From Arthrobacter sp. FW306-2-2C-D06B (GTDB lineage Bacteria; Actinomycetota; Actinomycetes; Actinomycetales; Micrococcaceae), in assembly GCF_021789175.1 (NCBI RefSeq), contig NZ_CP084560.1, forward strand, positions 2,046,001-2,110,000: a stretch of 64,000 nt of DNA. Direction: 5' to 3'. Position numbers and translations under genes: made by a program. Positions 50,668 to 59,763 of the stretch are shown here, in pieces. Position 1 is the first letter of the stretch, and every line of letters starts with the position of its first letter. A model generated the notes under the pieces. It was not told the DNA's origin. It did not search any database and saw nothing but the letters and a program-made list of their open reading frames with translations.

Positions 50668-52295
50668 GCACCATTACAGCAGGCCACCTCATCGTCGAGC
50701 AGCTTGAACGCGCAGACATCAAACGGGTCTACGGCGTCCCCGGCGAGAGCTATCTGGACGTCCTGGACGGACTCCACGACTCGTCGATCGAGACCATCGT
50801 GACCCGCCACGAAGGCGGAGCAGGTTTCATGGCGCTGGCCGAGGGCCGCCTCACCGAACTCCCCGGCGTCGCCATGGTGACGCGCGGCCCCGGCGCCGCC
50901 AACGCGTTCATCGCCATCCATACGGCGCACCAGGACGCGACACCCATGATCCTGTTCGTGGGCCTCATCCCCGTGGCGGACCGCGGCCGGGAATCCTTCC
51001 AGGAATTCGACATCAACGCCTGGTTCGGCAGCACCGCCAAGAAAGTCGTGACTCTCGACGACGCCGCGTCCGCCGCACGCGTAGTGGATGATGCCATCTT
51101 CACCGCCTTGAGCGGACGCCCGGGCCCTGTAGTCATCGGGCTGCCGGAGGACGTCTTGGTTCACGCGATCAACGAAGACACAGTGGAGCCGCGTCGCGTC
51201 TCGCGTTCCGGTCCCTCAGTGGCGGCCTTGGCCGAACTGGAAACGCGTCTCGCCGGAGCCGCCAAGCCGCTCATCGTGGTGGGTGGCGAAGGTTGGACCC
51301 AGGAATCCGGGGCCGCGCTGGCCGCCTGGGCGGCACGCCACAGCGTCCCGGTCGTGGCGGATTTCCGCGCCTACGACGCCGTCCCGCACAGCAGCGAGTC
51401 TTACGCCGGCTTCCTGGGATACGGCCGCAGCGACGCCACCGCGGCACTTCTGGACGACGCGGATCTCCTCATTTTCCTCGGTTGTGTCCGCGGCGACGTC
51501 CTCTCCGATGGCTACACCCGCGGCCTCAAGGCCACCACGGTGGTGATCAACCCGGACCCAGATCTCCTCGGCCACTTCGGCCAAGTTGATCAGCACATGA
51601 CCGCCGACGTCTCGGCCTTCTCGCTTGCCATCGCGGACACGGACTCGGCCGTGCGGCCCGTCGCAGGCTGGTTCCAGGATGCCCGGGCAAATTACCTCAA
51701 GTTCTCCTCGGCCCAAGCTGACGGGGTCCTCGGAGTGGACACAAACACAGTGGATCTCGGCGTCGTGATGGAGATCCTCAAACAAGAGATGGACGACGAC
51801 GCCGTCCTCACCTTCGGCGCGGGCAACCACGCCCTGTGGCCGGCCCGCTACCTGAAGCACAACAGCGCCAACTCCCTGGCCGCTCCCCGCAACGGAGCCA
51901 TGGGCATGGGAATCCCGGCCGCCGTTGCTGCGTCCCTGGCCTACCCTGGCCGACAGGTCATCTCGGTGGCCGGCGACGGCTGCTTCATGATGAACGGTCA
52001 GGAAATCGCCACGGCCATGGGCCACGGCGCGCAGTTCGTCGTACTGGTGGTGGACAACGGCATCTTCGCCACCATCCGCGAGCACCAGGAAGCCCACTAC
52101 CCGGGCCGCCCGTCCGGCACGCACATGACCAACCCGGACTTCGCGGCCCTGGCCCGCTCATACGGCGGCTACGGCGAGCGCGTGGACAGGGCGGAGGACT
52201 TCGCTGCAGCGTTCCGCCGCGCGGTCGACTCCGGCCTCCCGGCCGTATTGCACCTCCCGCAGGACCCGACCACCCGTTCCCCCAAGAGCAACTGA
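50664..52295 (+). CDS. Thiamine-diphosphate-dependent enzyme (2-keto acid decarboxylase / acetolactate-synthase-like)
   Basis: The start is TTG 50664, which overlaps the transporter stop and follows AAGGAATGAAGC; the product is 543 residues. The PYR domain has the catalytic Glu in VTRHEGGAGFMAL (near residue 51). The PP domain has VAGDGCFMMNGQEIATA, the GDG-N thiamine-diphosphate/Mg motif. Length and layout fit AruI-like 2-ketoacid decarboxylases and also other acetolactate-synthase relatives. It is followed by an aldehyde dehydrogenase gene, which fits decarboxylation of a 2-keto acid to an aldehyde and oxidation of that to an acid. Confidence 0.83.
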   Translation: MSTITAGHLIVEQLERADIKRVYGVPGESYLDVLDGLHDSSIETIVTRHEGGAGFMALAEGRLTELPGVAMVTRGPGAANAFIAIHTAHQDATPMILFVGLIPVADRGRESFQEFDINAWFGSTAKKVVTLDDAASAARVVDDAIFTALSGRPGPVVIGLPEDVLVHAINEDTVEPRRVSRSGPSVAALAELETRLAGAAKPLIVVGGEGWTQESGAALAAWAARHSVPVVADFRAYDAVPHSSESYAGFLGYGRSDATAALLDDADLLIFLGCVRGDVLSDGYTRGLKATTVVINPDPDLLGHFGQVDQHMTADVSAFSLAIADTDSAVRPVAGWFQDARANYLKFSSAQADGVLGVDTNTVDLGVVMEILKQEMDDDAVLTFGAGNHALWPARYLKHNSANSLAAPRNGAMGMGIPAAVAASLAYPGRQVISVAGDGCFMMNGQEIATAMGHGAQFVVLVVDNGIFATIREHQEAHYPGRPSGTHMTNPDFAALARSYGGYGERVDRAEDFAAAFRRAVDSGLPAVLHLPQDPTTRSPKSN

Positions 52296-52307
52296 CTGGA
52301 GCCCCAC

Positions 52308-53714
52308 GTGATCACGCTCAAGAACATCATCAATGGCCAAGCGGTGGACGCCCCGGCGAGCCTGCCCTTCTTCGATCCCAGGACAGGTAACCAGATCGGC
52401 ACGGCCCCGGATAGTGACGCAGCCGCCGTCGACCTCGCCTTCCAATCCGCAGCCGCAGCTTTCAAGAGTTACAAGCGCACGACGCCGGGCGAGCGCCAGG
52501 GCCTTGTGTTGCAGCTCGCGGACCTCATTGAAGCCAACGTGGACCGGCTCCTGGACGCCGAAGTGGCGTGCACGGGAAAGCCGCGTGCCGTGACCCGCGA
52601 ACTGGAGATCCTGCGCGGCGCCGACCAATTGCGCTTCTTCGCCGGAGCTTGCCGCGTGGTGTCCGGTACCGCGTCCACAGAGTACGTGCAGGGCTTCACG
52701 TCCACAGTCCGACGCGAACCGCTGGGGGTGGTCGCGCAGATTACTCCGTGGAACTACCCGTTCATGATGGCCATCTGGAAGATCGGGCCGGCGTTGGCGG
52801 CGGGAAACACGCTGGTTTTGAAGCCAGCGGACACCACCCCTTGGTCCACCGTGATCCTGGGCGAGTTGGCCCAGCAAGTGTACCCGGCCGGCGTCGTGAA
52901 CATCGTCTGCGGAGGCCGTGAAGCCGGTGCCGCGATGGTGGACCACGAGATCCCCGAGATGGTGTCGATCACTGGTTCCACCCGGGCGGGCGCCCAGGTC
53001 ATGTCCGCTGCGTCCAAGACGCTGAAGGATGTCCACTTGGAGCTGGGCGGAAAGGCGCCGGCGATCGTTTTCGCCGACGTCGATATCGCCCGCACTGCGC
53101 AGGAAATTGCCCTGAGCGCATTCTTCAACGCAGGCCAGGACTGCACCGCCGTGACCAGGGTGCTCGTTCACGCGGACATTCACGCCGAGTTCGCCAAGGC
53201 CCTCGGCGCTGCGGCCGCCGCGCTGGCCCTCGGGGATGACGCCTCGGACCTCGGGCCGCTGAACAGTGCCGCGCAGCTTGAGCGCGTGGAAGGCTTCATG
53301 ACCCGGCTTCCGGCCAACGCCACCGTCCTGTCGGGCGGCAAGCGCACCGGCGCGGGGTACTACTTCGAACCGACAGTGATCGACGGCGTCTTCCAGACTG
53401 ATGAGGTGGTGTGCGACGAGATCTTCGGCCCCGTGCTCACAGTCCAGCCTTTCACCACCGAGGAAGAAGCGCTTGAGTTGGCGAACGGAACCAAGTACGC
53501 GCTGGCTTCCAGCGTTTGGTCCGAAAACCACGGAGTGGTCACCCGCGTGTCCAATGAGCTCGACTTCGGCGCGGTGTGGATCAATTGCCATCAAGTCATT
53601 CCGGCCGAGGCGCCGCATGGTGGTTTCAAGCACTCCGGCACGGGCAAGGACCTCTCCGTCTTCGGGCTGGAGGACTACACCCGGATCAAGTCCGTCACCA
53701 CCTCGCACCGCTAG
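52308..53714 (+). CDS. Aldehyde dehydrogenase (aminobutyraldehyde/betaine aldehyde-type)
   Basis: The GTG at 52308 follows GGAGCCCCAC; 468 residues is slightly short for the family. Catalytic residues are Glu in LELGGKAPAIVF and Cys in FFNAGQDCTAVTRVLVH. The N169-type site is in ITPWNYPFMMAIWKIGPALA. The GQDC(T) loop and overall layout match omega-amino/guanidinobutyraldehyde and betaine-aldehyde dehydrogenases (KauB, PatD, BetB) more than acetaldehyde enzymes. It lies 12 bp after the TPP enzyme gene and probably oxidises the aldehyde that enzyme makes. Confidence 0.87.
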   Translation: MITLKNIINGQAVDAPASLPFFDPRTGNQIGTAPDSDAAAVDLAFQSAAAAFKSYKRTTPGERQGLVLQLADLIEANVDRLLDAEVACTGKPRAVTRELEILRGADQLRFFAGACRVVSGTASTEYVQGFTSTVRREPLGVVAQITPWNYPFMMAIWKIGPALAAGNTLVLKPADTTPWSTVILGELAQQVYPAGVVNIVCGGREAGAAMVDHEIPEMVSITGSTRAGAQVMSAASKTLKDVHLELGGKAPAIVFADVDIARTAQEIALSAFFNAGQDCTAVTRVLVHADIHAEFAKALGAAAAALALGDDASDLGPLNSAAQLERVEGFMTRLPANATVLSGGKRTGAGYYFEPTVIDGVFQTDEVVCDEIFGPVLTVQPFTTEEEALELANGTKYALASSVWSENHGVVTRVSNELDFGAVWINCHQVIPAEAPHGGFKHSGTGKDLSVFGLEDYTRIKSVTTSHR

Positions 53715-53723
53715 GCCATTGGT

Positions 53724-55418
53724 ATGAAACTCGATCTGCTCCTGCGCAATGCGGACATCATCACCATGGACCCGGACCGTCCCAGCGCCCGCACGCTGGG
53801 AGTCTGGCGGGGCCTCGTGGTGGGACTCGATGAAGACGTGGATGACCTCGCAGCCGCAGAGATCCTCGACCTCGGCGGCGCCACCGTCACGCCCGGCTTC
53901 ATCGACGCCCACTGCCACACCACGTGGTTCGGGCTGGGACTGGCCGAGCTGGATGTGTCGAAGGCGCGGGGGCTGGAGGAGTTGTACGCGCTGCTGGAGG
54001 GTGCCGGCCCGGCTTCCGGCGCCGACGCCGGGGCTGGCGTCGAGGCGGAGTCGTGGCTCATGGCCACGGGCTTCAGCCAGCAGCGGCACGGCGGCGAGTT
54101 CCCGGACATCCGGGAACTTGACCGCATCACGGGCGACCGGCCGCTTTTCATGCGGCACAACTCCGGGCACATGGCCGTCGTCAACACAGCCGCACTGCGG
54201 CTGGCAGGTGCTGAATCGCCGTCGTACGCAGATCCTGACGGCGGCGTGATCGTCCGCGACGCGGCGGGACGTCCCACGGGACTCGTGCAGGAAACGGCAC
54301 AGGCACTGATCCAGCAGTTGATCCTGCCGTATTCGGTCAGCGAGATCGAGGCGGCGCTGGAGCGTGCCACGCGCCACTACGCCTCCGAAGGCATCACGAG
54401 CTTCACCGAGGCGGGCGTGGGCGGCGGCTGGATCGGGCACAGCCCGGTGGAGCTAGCCGCCTACCAACGGGCCGCGGCAAACGGTAAGCTCCATGCGCGC
54501 GCCCAGGTGATGCCCGTGCTGGACGTTTTTCACCGGCTAGACGGCCATGGCGACGACGGTTCCGGTCCCGGTGCCATTGGCCTGGATTTGGGCATGACCA
54601 GCGGATTCGGCGACGAATACCTCTCCCTGGGCCCAGCCAAGGTCTTCCTGGACGGCTCGCTCCTCGGCGAAACCGCCGCGGTCAGCCATGAATTCTGCAG
54701 CCACGGGCAGAAGGACAACAGCGGCAACAGGGGCTACTTCCAAGCCGAACCCGCGCTCCTGCGGGAACGGATCGAGGCTGCCTACGCTGCCGGATGGTCG
54801 ATTGCGGCGCATGCCATCGGAGACCGGGCTGTTGATCTCGCGATCGACATTCTTGCGGATTGCGACGCCACGTACGGCCCGCGCACCATGCCGAACCGGA
54901 TCGAGCACGCCTCCATGACCAGGCCGGAACAGCTCGGGCGGCTCGCCGCTGCGGGGATCGCAGTGACTCCTCAGTCCAGCTTCTTCCACGACGGCGGCGA
55001 CGGCATGGCCGCGTCGCTCGGTCCGGAGCGACTGCCCTGGGCCTACCGCGCGTCGTCGTTCCTGTCCGCAGGCGTGACGCTGGCCGGAAGCTCCGACCGC
55101 CCCGTCGCGGACGGAAACGTTCTGCGCGGCATGCAAGCCTTCGTGGACCGGAAAACCTCCTCCGGCGCGGTGTTCGGCAACCCGTCAGAACGGCTCACTC
55201 CCTCCGAGGCACTAGCCGCCTACACTACGGGAGCGGCCGCCGCCACGGGAACGTCGGCCGTGAAGGGCTCCCTGGCTCCGGGCAAACTTGCCGACTTCAC
55301 CGTCCTGTCAGGCTCGCCGCTTCGTGCCGACAGAATCGCGGAGCTGGACGTCCTGGCCACCGTCGTCGGCGGACGCTTCACCCACAACACTTTGACCGCA
55401 CTTCAACACAGTTCATAG
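53724..55418 (+). CDS. YtcJ-like amidohydrolase (amidohydrolase family 3)
   Basis: The 564-residue protein carries VTPGFIDAHCHTTWFGLGLA (metal HxH), MRHNSGHMAVVNTAALRLAG and KVFLDGSLLGETAAVSHEFC. AAHAIGDRAVDLAIDILADC and MPNRIEHASM (late His/Asp ligands) follow. The order is that of YtcJ and N-acyl-amino-acid amidohydrolase relatives of the amidohydrolase superfamily. Substrates are usually amides or N-acylated compounds. In this operon it would act between the imported compound and the M20 hydrolase, but the chemistry is unassigned. Confidence 0.82.
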   Translation: MKLDLLLRNADIITMDPDRPSARTLGVWRGLVVGLDEDVDDLAAAEILDLGGATVTPGFIDAHCHTTWFGLGLAELDVSKARGLEELYALLEGAGPASGADAGAGVEAESWLMATGFSQQRHGGEFPDIRELDRITGDRPLFMRHNSGHMAVVNTAALRLAGAESPSYADPDGGVIVRDAAGRPTGLVQETAQALIQQLILPYSVSEIEAALERATRHYASEGITSFTEAGVGGGWIGHSPVELAAYQRAAANGKLHARAQVMPVLDVFHRLDGHGDDGSGPGAIGLDLGMTSGFGDEYLSLGPAKVFLDGSLLGETAAVSHEFCSHGQKDNSGNRGYFQAEPALLRERIEAAYAAGWSIAAHAIGDRAVDLAIDILADCDATYGPRTMPNRIEHASMTRPEQLGRLAAAGIAVTPQSSFFHDGGDGMAASLGPERLPWAYRASSFLSAGVTLAGSSDRPVADGNVLRGMQAFVDRKTSSGAVFGNPSERLTPSEALAAYTTGAAAATGTSAVKGSLAPGKLADFTVLSGSPLRADRIAELDVLATVVGGRFTHNTLTALQHSS

Positions 55419-55453
55419 ATTCAGCACATTTCTTGGATCCAACACAGTTCATA
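55402..55453 (+). repeat. 15-bp direct repeat between amidohydrolase and M20 genes
   Basis: CAACACAGTTCATAG occurs at 55402-55416 (covering the amidohydrolase stop) and again at 55439-55453. A duplication of this size in a short intergenic spacer can arise by slippage. No known function. Confidence 0.6.
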
Positions 55454-55462
55454 GGGGAACCA

Positions 55463-56722
55463 ATGACGTCCACCACCAGCTTTACCGCCCAGGACACCGC
55501 ATTTGTCCGGGACTTCCAGACCATGAGCGCGTTCGGGGCCACCGCGAACGGCGGCGTGGACCGGCAGGCCGCCAGCCATCCCGACGGCGAACAGCGCCAC
55601 TGGCTCACCGGCTTGCTGGAAGCCCGCGGCCTCACCGTCCGCTTCGACCGCGTCGGCAACCAGTGGGGTCTCTATGAGGCCGTGCCCGGAGCTCCCTATG
55701 TTGTGGTTGGCTCGCACATGGATTCCCAGCCGACTGCGGGACGTTACGACGGCGCATACGGTGTCCTGGCCGCCGCGCACGCCGCATTCCGGCTGGTTGA
55801 GCGGTGGAACGCGCCCGGAGCTGAGGCACCGAAGTTCAACATCGCCGTCGTGAACTGGTTCAACGAGGAAGGCAGCCGCTTCAAGCCCTCCATGATGGGG
55901 TCTTCCGTTTACACCGGAAAGCTCCCGCTGGACACGGCGCTGGCCACCACCGATGCCGCCGGGATTTCCGTGCAGGACGCCCTGGACGACATCGCTTGCC
56001 GCGGTTCATTCGACGGACCCGAGCCGGCATACTGCGCGGAAATCCATATCGAACAGGGTCGAAGCATGGAACGGGAAGGCATCACGATCGGCCTGGTGTC
56101 GTCCAACTGGGCAGCCAACAAGTACGAATTCGTGGTCCACGGCGAGCAGGCACACACGGGCTCCACAATCATCGCGGACCGCAGGGACGCCCTGCTGGGA
56201 GCCTCGATGCTGGTGGTTGCCGCCCGGGAGATCGCCAACCGCTTCCCCGGAGTGCTGCACACCTCGGTGGGACAGCTGAACGTCTACCCGAATTCGCCCG
56301 TTGTGGTGCCATCCCGCGTCAACTTGCTGCTGGACCTGCGCAGTGCCGACGAAGCCGTGCTCGCCCAAGCCGATGCCCTGCTGCACGAGCGCATCGCGGA
56401 AATCGAGACGCTGGCCAATGTTTCCGTGGAACAGCACCATTCGCACTCGTGGCCGGTCACTCCTTACCAGCCCGAGGGCGTGGAACTCGCCGCAAAAGTT
56501 GCCGCCGACCTGAGGCTGTCCAACAAGAAAGTCATGACCCTGGCCGGGCACGACTCCACCAACATGAAGGACATCGTTCCCACCGTGATGCTCTTTGTTC
56601 CCAGCGTGGACGGCATTTCCCACAACGAGCACGAATACACCAAGGACGAGGACATCGTCGCCGGCCTGGCGATGCTCACCGAGGTGGTCAATCGGCTCTG
56701 CAACGGAGCGCTGGAGGTTTAG
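55463..56722 (+). CDS. M20 family Zn-dependent amidohydrolase (carbamoyl-amino acid hydrolase type), second copy
   Basis: This 419-residue paralogue of the gene at 41154 has the same ligands: VGSHMDSQPTAGRYDGAYG, VVNWFNEEGSRFKPSMMG, EIHIEQGRSMEREG and AGHDSTNMKDIVPT. The shared SMMGSSVYTGKLP and LFVPSVDGISHNE blocks make them close relatives. The ATG follows AGGGGAACC. It is the last gene of the plus-strand operon. Two near-identical-site carbamoylases in adjoining operons suggest a duplicated step or two related substrates. Confidence 0.87.
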   Translation: MTSTTSFTAQDTAFVRDFQTMSAFGATANGGVDRQAASHPDGEQRHWLTGLLEARGLTVRFDRVGNQWGLYEAVPGAPYVVVGSHMDSQPTAGRYDGAYGVLAAAHAAFRLVERWNAPGAEAPKFNIAVVNWFNEEGSRFKPSMMGSSVYTGKLPLDTALATTDAAGISVQDALDDIACRGSFDGPEPAYCAEIHIEQGRSMEREGITIGLVSSNWAANKYEFVVHGEQAHTGSTIIADRRDALLGASMLVVAAREIANRFPGVLHTSVGQLNVYPNSPVVVPSRVNLLLDLRSADEAVLAQADALLHERIAEIETLANVSVEQHHSHSWPVTPYQPEGVELAAKVAADLRLSNKKVMTLAGHDSTNMKDIVPTVMLFVPSVDGISHNEHEYTKDEDIVAGLAMLTEVVNRLCNGALEV

Positions 56723-56993
56723 GGCCCACACCGGGCGCACCGAGTTCTCCCCTCCAGAGGTCCTCTGCGGTGACCATCCGCGAAAAGTGGGGGGAGCTCG
56801 TCCCGCACCGCTGGGAAGAGGGTTTCGCGCCGAGCGCCTGGACCTGACGACCGCGGAGAACTCGGAGTTCCTGGGCACACGGGTGGCGAAGCGCAGTGCT
56901 GTGCCGGAGTCTCTGTAATGGTGGAAAAGGGGTGTATGGGCTTCCCGCTTGACCTTGAACAGGGCCGGACTCAGGCGTTTTCTGTCAGCAGGG

Positions 56994-58031
56994 TCAGGCT
57001 GGGAGGTTCCGGGAAGGCTGCTGCGCGACCGCTAGCGTCTGGGCAATGGCCATGACGCGCTGTTCCACGCTGGCATTGGGCGGCGCTGCCACCTTGATCG
57101 CCCGGAACCCTGTTTCGGACAGGGGGCCGGCAGCCCGCAGGCACTCTTCTATCCGCCCAATGGTCAGTAGCGAGCCAGGCTCAAGGAGTCCATCTGAACG
57201 GATGGTCGGGTCGGAAGCCCCGGACCGGGCTGATTCTGGCGGGGCGGGCGGTACGTGGACATCAGCCCAGGCAGGACCATACCTTGTGTCAATGCTGGAG
57301 CACCCGGAAAGTACTACCCCGCCCAGAAGTCCACGTTCACGAAGGTAGGTTATGTGTTCGTGCCCGGCCTCTGGTCGCCGCTGCTCGATGACCGACCGCC
57401 CCCAGTTGATCACCATGCCGAAAGGATGACCTGTGGCGTCACCTGCCCGCTGGACAGCCTCTGCCTCCGCTTCAAGGGTAAGGAAGCCTTTGGCGGGGGC
57501 CTGGTCTGGTATTAGGGCGTCGCAGTGTTCCAGTACGAGGCGGGCGCCGGCCGTGTCCCGGCCAGCCAGTTCGGTCAGCGAGGCTTCAAGCGCCGCAGCC
57601 GACGCGGCATCTCTGGCGGCTACCGGGGCAGCATGCAGCTCGAGGGCGACGACGGCGGGCCTCCCCAACTGCCGGTTCAGGCGCTTCACCGACTCCAGCG
57701 CATCCTGGACAAAATCCAGTGCCGACCTCCGGCCGGAGGCGGACGTTGAAGCGAGGCCGAAGCTCTGGTCGGCCTGCACCCTGGCCATGGTCCCGGGGAT
57801 CGTCGTCACAACGAAGCACGCATCTTCGGGGAGCTGTCGCAGGAACCAGGCTTCATCCTCTTTATGCAGCTTTCCCGAGAAGGGAATTTCCAGGCCGGCC
57901 ACATCGTCCAAGGCAAACACGGAAGCCAGGAATTTTCCTTCAGCAACGGGATCCCATCCCGTGAGGCTTGGTGCGGCGGCATAAGCGCCAATGAAGTAGG
58001 GAGTTCTTTCCGGGCTTGTCAAAGGCACCAT
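56994..58031 (-). CDS. DUF4862 family protein
   Basis: The start at 58031 gives 345 residues; an ATG three codons upstream is also possible. TPYFIGAYAAAPS near the start, then GLEIPFSGKLH, LEHCDALIPDQAPAKGFLTL and GMVINWGRSVIEQRRPEAG are the DUF4862 pattern. The acid/His segments suggest a TIM-barrel-like, metal-using enzyme. DUF4862 genes sit in sugar-acid operons, here the last gene after the KDPG aldolase and KDG kinase. The reaction is unknown. The protein may remove an epimer or carbamoyl-like side product. Confidence 0.78.
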   Translation of the reverse strand: MVPLTSPERTPYFIGAYAAAPSLTGWDPVAEGKFLASVFALDDVAGLEIPFSGKLHKEDEAWFLRQLPEDACFVVTTIPGTMARVQADQSFGLASTSASGRRSALDFVQDALESVKRLNRQLGRPAVVALELHAAPVAARDAASAAALEASLTELAGRDTAGARLVLEHCDALIPDQAPAKGFLTLEAEAEAVQRAGDATGHPFGMVINWGRSVIEQRRPEAGHEHITYLRERGLLGGVVLSGCSSIDTRYGPAWADVHVPPAPPESARSGASDPTIRSDGLLEPGSLLTIGRIEECLRAAGPLSETGFRAIKVAAPPNASVEQRVMAIAQTLAVAQQPSRNLPA

Positions 58032-58053
58032 GGTCTCCATGGGTTTGTGGCCG

Positions 58054-59004
58054 TTAGCGGCTGACGGGCTCGCGTGTCTGCAGCATCGGCAGCTCGTGTC
58101 GGCGGGGGAGGCCTTCCCAGTCACCAGGAACGAGGCAAGCAAATGCGCCTGTTGTCGTGGCGGTAATGAGCCTGTCCTGTGGTTCCCGAGCTGCCACGAG
58201 TTCAGCCAGGTATCCGGCGACGAATGCGTCGCCGGCGCCAACTGTGTCCACGGTGTCGACGGCTACTGCCGCTTGGCGGAATATTGTGCCGTCGATGAGG
58301 GCCAGCGAGCCATCCGCGCCGAGCTTAATGACGGCCTGGCTTGGACCGAGCGCAGAGATGCGCCGGGCGAGCTCCTCCGGGTCGCCCGCGCCGACCGCGA
58401 TCGCGGCTTCATCGTCGCCCGCGAACACGATGTCGGCGAGCGGGATGATGTCCCGGTAGACACTTCGTGCAGCTTCCGGTGACCACAGGTTTCCGCGGTA
58501 ATTCAGGTCAAAGGAGACGGTCACGCCGTGGGCACGCGCTGCGTTCACCGCATACCTGAGGGTTGATTCCGCCTGCGTGGAAAGCGCGGGTGTGATACCG
58601 GTGACGTGCAGCAAGGCAGCTCCGGACACCAGTTGTTCGTTGATGTCCTCCGGCGTGATCCTGGATCCGGCGCTGCCGGACCGGTAGTAGCTGACGCGTT
58701 GGGTGGCGGGCGTCCGGCGTTCCTTGATCATTAGCCCGGTAGGGGCGAAAGGGTCGACGGCGGCCCGGACGTCAACGCCTTCGGCTCGGATCTCCCGCTC
58801 CACCAAGGCGCCCAATGAGTCAGCTCCCACGCGTCCGCACCAGACAGCCTGTACGCCGAGCCGTTGGAGCCCGATGGCGACGTTGGATTCCGAGCCGCCG
58901 ATGCCCAGGCTCAGAGTGGATGCGTGGGCGAGTGGCCCCACCTGGTCAGTGCGCATCAGCGCCATGGTTTCGCCGAAGGTGAGAACGTATGGGGCGTCGT
59001 TCAT
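58054..59004 (-). CDS. kdgK: 2-keto-3-deoxygluconate kinase (PfkB family)
   Basis: This 316-residue enzyme has the PfkB N-terminal VLTFGETMALMRTDQVG, GGSESNVAIGLQRLG and VGADSLG. The C-terminal signature is DTVGAGDAFVAGYLAELVAA, with catalytic Asp in GAGD. Its ATG overlaps the KDPG aldolase stop by 4 bp. It phosphorylates 2-keto-3-deoxygluconate to KDPG, which the adjacent aldolase then cleaves. This step completes hexuronate degradation from the upstream ManD and UxuB genes. Confidence 0.9.
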   Translation of the reverse strand: MNDAPYVLTFGETMALMRTDQVGPLAHASTLSLGIGGSESNVAIGLQRLGVQAVWCGRVGADSLGALVEREIRAEGVDVRAAVDPFAPTGLMIKERRTPATQRVSYYRSGSAGSRITPEDINEQLVSGAALLHVTGITPALSTQAESTLRYAVNAARAHGVTVSFDLNYRGNLWSPEAARSVYRDIIPLADIVFAGDDEAAIAVGAGDPEELARRISALGPSQAVIKLGADGSLALIDGTIFRQAAVAVDTVDTVGAGDAFVAGYLAELVAAREPQDRLITATTTGAFACLVPGDWEGLPRRHELPMLQTREPVSR

Positions 59005-59687
59005 CGGGCGGCTCCGAGCTCGGCTGCTGTCTGGTCCACCAGGTCGCGGACGCGCCGGGCCCGGGCTGTAAGTTCCTGGAGGTCGCCGCCTTTGAAGGCA
59101 TCACCCAGCAGTGGGCCGCCCAGGCTGACCGCAAGTGCTCCTGCCCGGATCCAGGCGGGGACGTCGTCGATGTCCACGCCGCCGGAAGGGATGACCTGGA
59201 TGTCTGGGAAGGGTCCGCGCAGCTGTGAGACATAGCCGGCACCCACGGTGGAGGCGGGGAACACCTTGACAGCTGTGGCGCCCAGTTTCCATCCGGCGTG
59301 GAGTTCGGTGGGGGTAAGGCCGCCCGGGTAGACGGCCACGCCGCGACGGACGCAGGCGGAAATAATGTCCGGAGTGGTGACGGGAGTCACGATGTAGGCG
59401 GCGCCGAGGTCCAGGGCGGTTTCTGCTTCGGCGGCCGTGGTGATGGTTCCGACGCCGACTTCCAAGGCGTCGCCGAACCTTTCTTGAAGGCGAGGAAGTT
59501 CGTCCCATACACCTGGCGTGCTCAAGGTCAGTTCGATGCTCCGTACCCCGCCCAGCTGGAGGGCTTCGATGATCGGGGCGTACTCGGAAGCATGGCTGGC
59601 ACGGAGGACGGCCACAACCCGGGTTGCGCTAAGGATGGCTGATGGGGCCGGGCGGAGAAGAGTGCCCTGGTCATCGAGGCGCTGCAT
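59001..59687 (-). CDS. eda: KDPG aldolase
   Basis: The 228-residue protein has VRSIELTLSTPGVWDELP (Glu), VGVGTITTAAEAE, AAYIVTPVTTPDI and GATAVKVFPASTVGAGYVSQL with the Schiff-base Lys. The aldolase cleaves KDPG to pyruvate and glyceraldehyde-3-phosphate. It overlaps the kinase gene and lies after a terminator-like hairpin at 59725-59752. It differs clearly from the aldolase at 17478-18125, so the window holds two aldolases in two separately regulated loci. Confidence 0.9.
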   Translation of the reverse strand: MQRLDDQGTLLRPAPSAILSATRVVAVLRASHASEYAPIIEALQLGGVRSIELTLSTPGVWDELPRLQERFGDALEVGVGTITTAAEAETALDLGAAYIVTPVTTPDIISACVRRGVAVYPGGLTPTELHAGWKLGATAVKVFPASTVGAGYVSQLRGPFPDIQVIPSGGVDIDDVPAWIRAGALAVSLGGPLLGDAFKGGDLQELTARARRVRDLVDQTAAELGAAR

Positions 59688-59724
59688 TGAATTTCCTTCT
59701 GGTCAGGTGTGCGATGGTGACGTT

Positions 59725-59752
59725 CCCGACGGCGGCGCGTGCCGCCGTCGGG
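59725..59752. terminator. Perfect 12-bp-stem hairpin inside the hexuronate operon
   Basis: CCCGACGGCGGC and GCCGCCGTCGGG pair perfectly around GCGT, between the MHS transporter stop and the KDPG aldolase start. It may partly end transcription from upstream genes, so the aldolase-kinase-DUF4862 group could be expressed at a different level. Confidence 0.6.
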
Positions 59753-59763
59753 TGTCAAGGGTT

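Noticed and set aside
50664..52295. Glyoxylate carboligase as the identity of the TPP enzyme
   Set aside because: The active-site Glu is present (RHEGGAG), whereas glyoxylate carboligase characteristically has Val there. No tartronate semialdehyde reductase or hydroxypyruvate isomerase gene accompanies it.
52158..54440. Long minus-strand open frame of 760 codons
   Set aside because: It lies antisense to the aldehyde dehydrogenase and amidohydrolase genes. Its composition is Arg/Gly/His-rich with no domain. High-GC codon bias produces such open frames.
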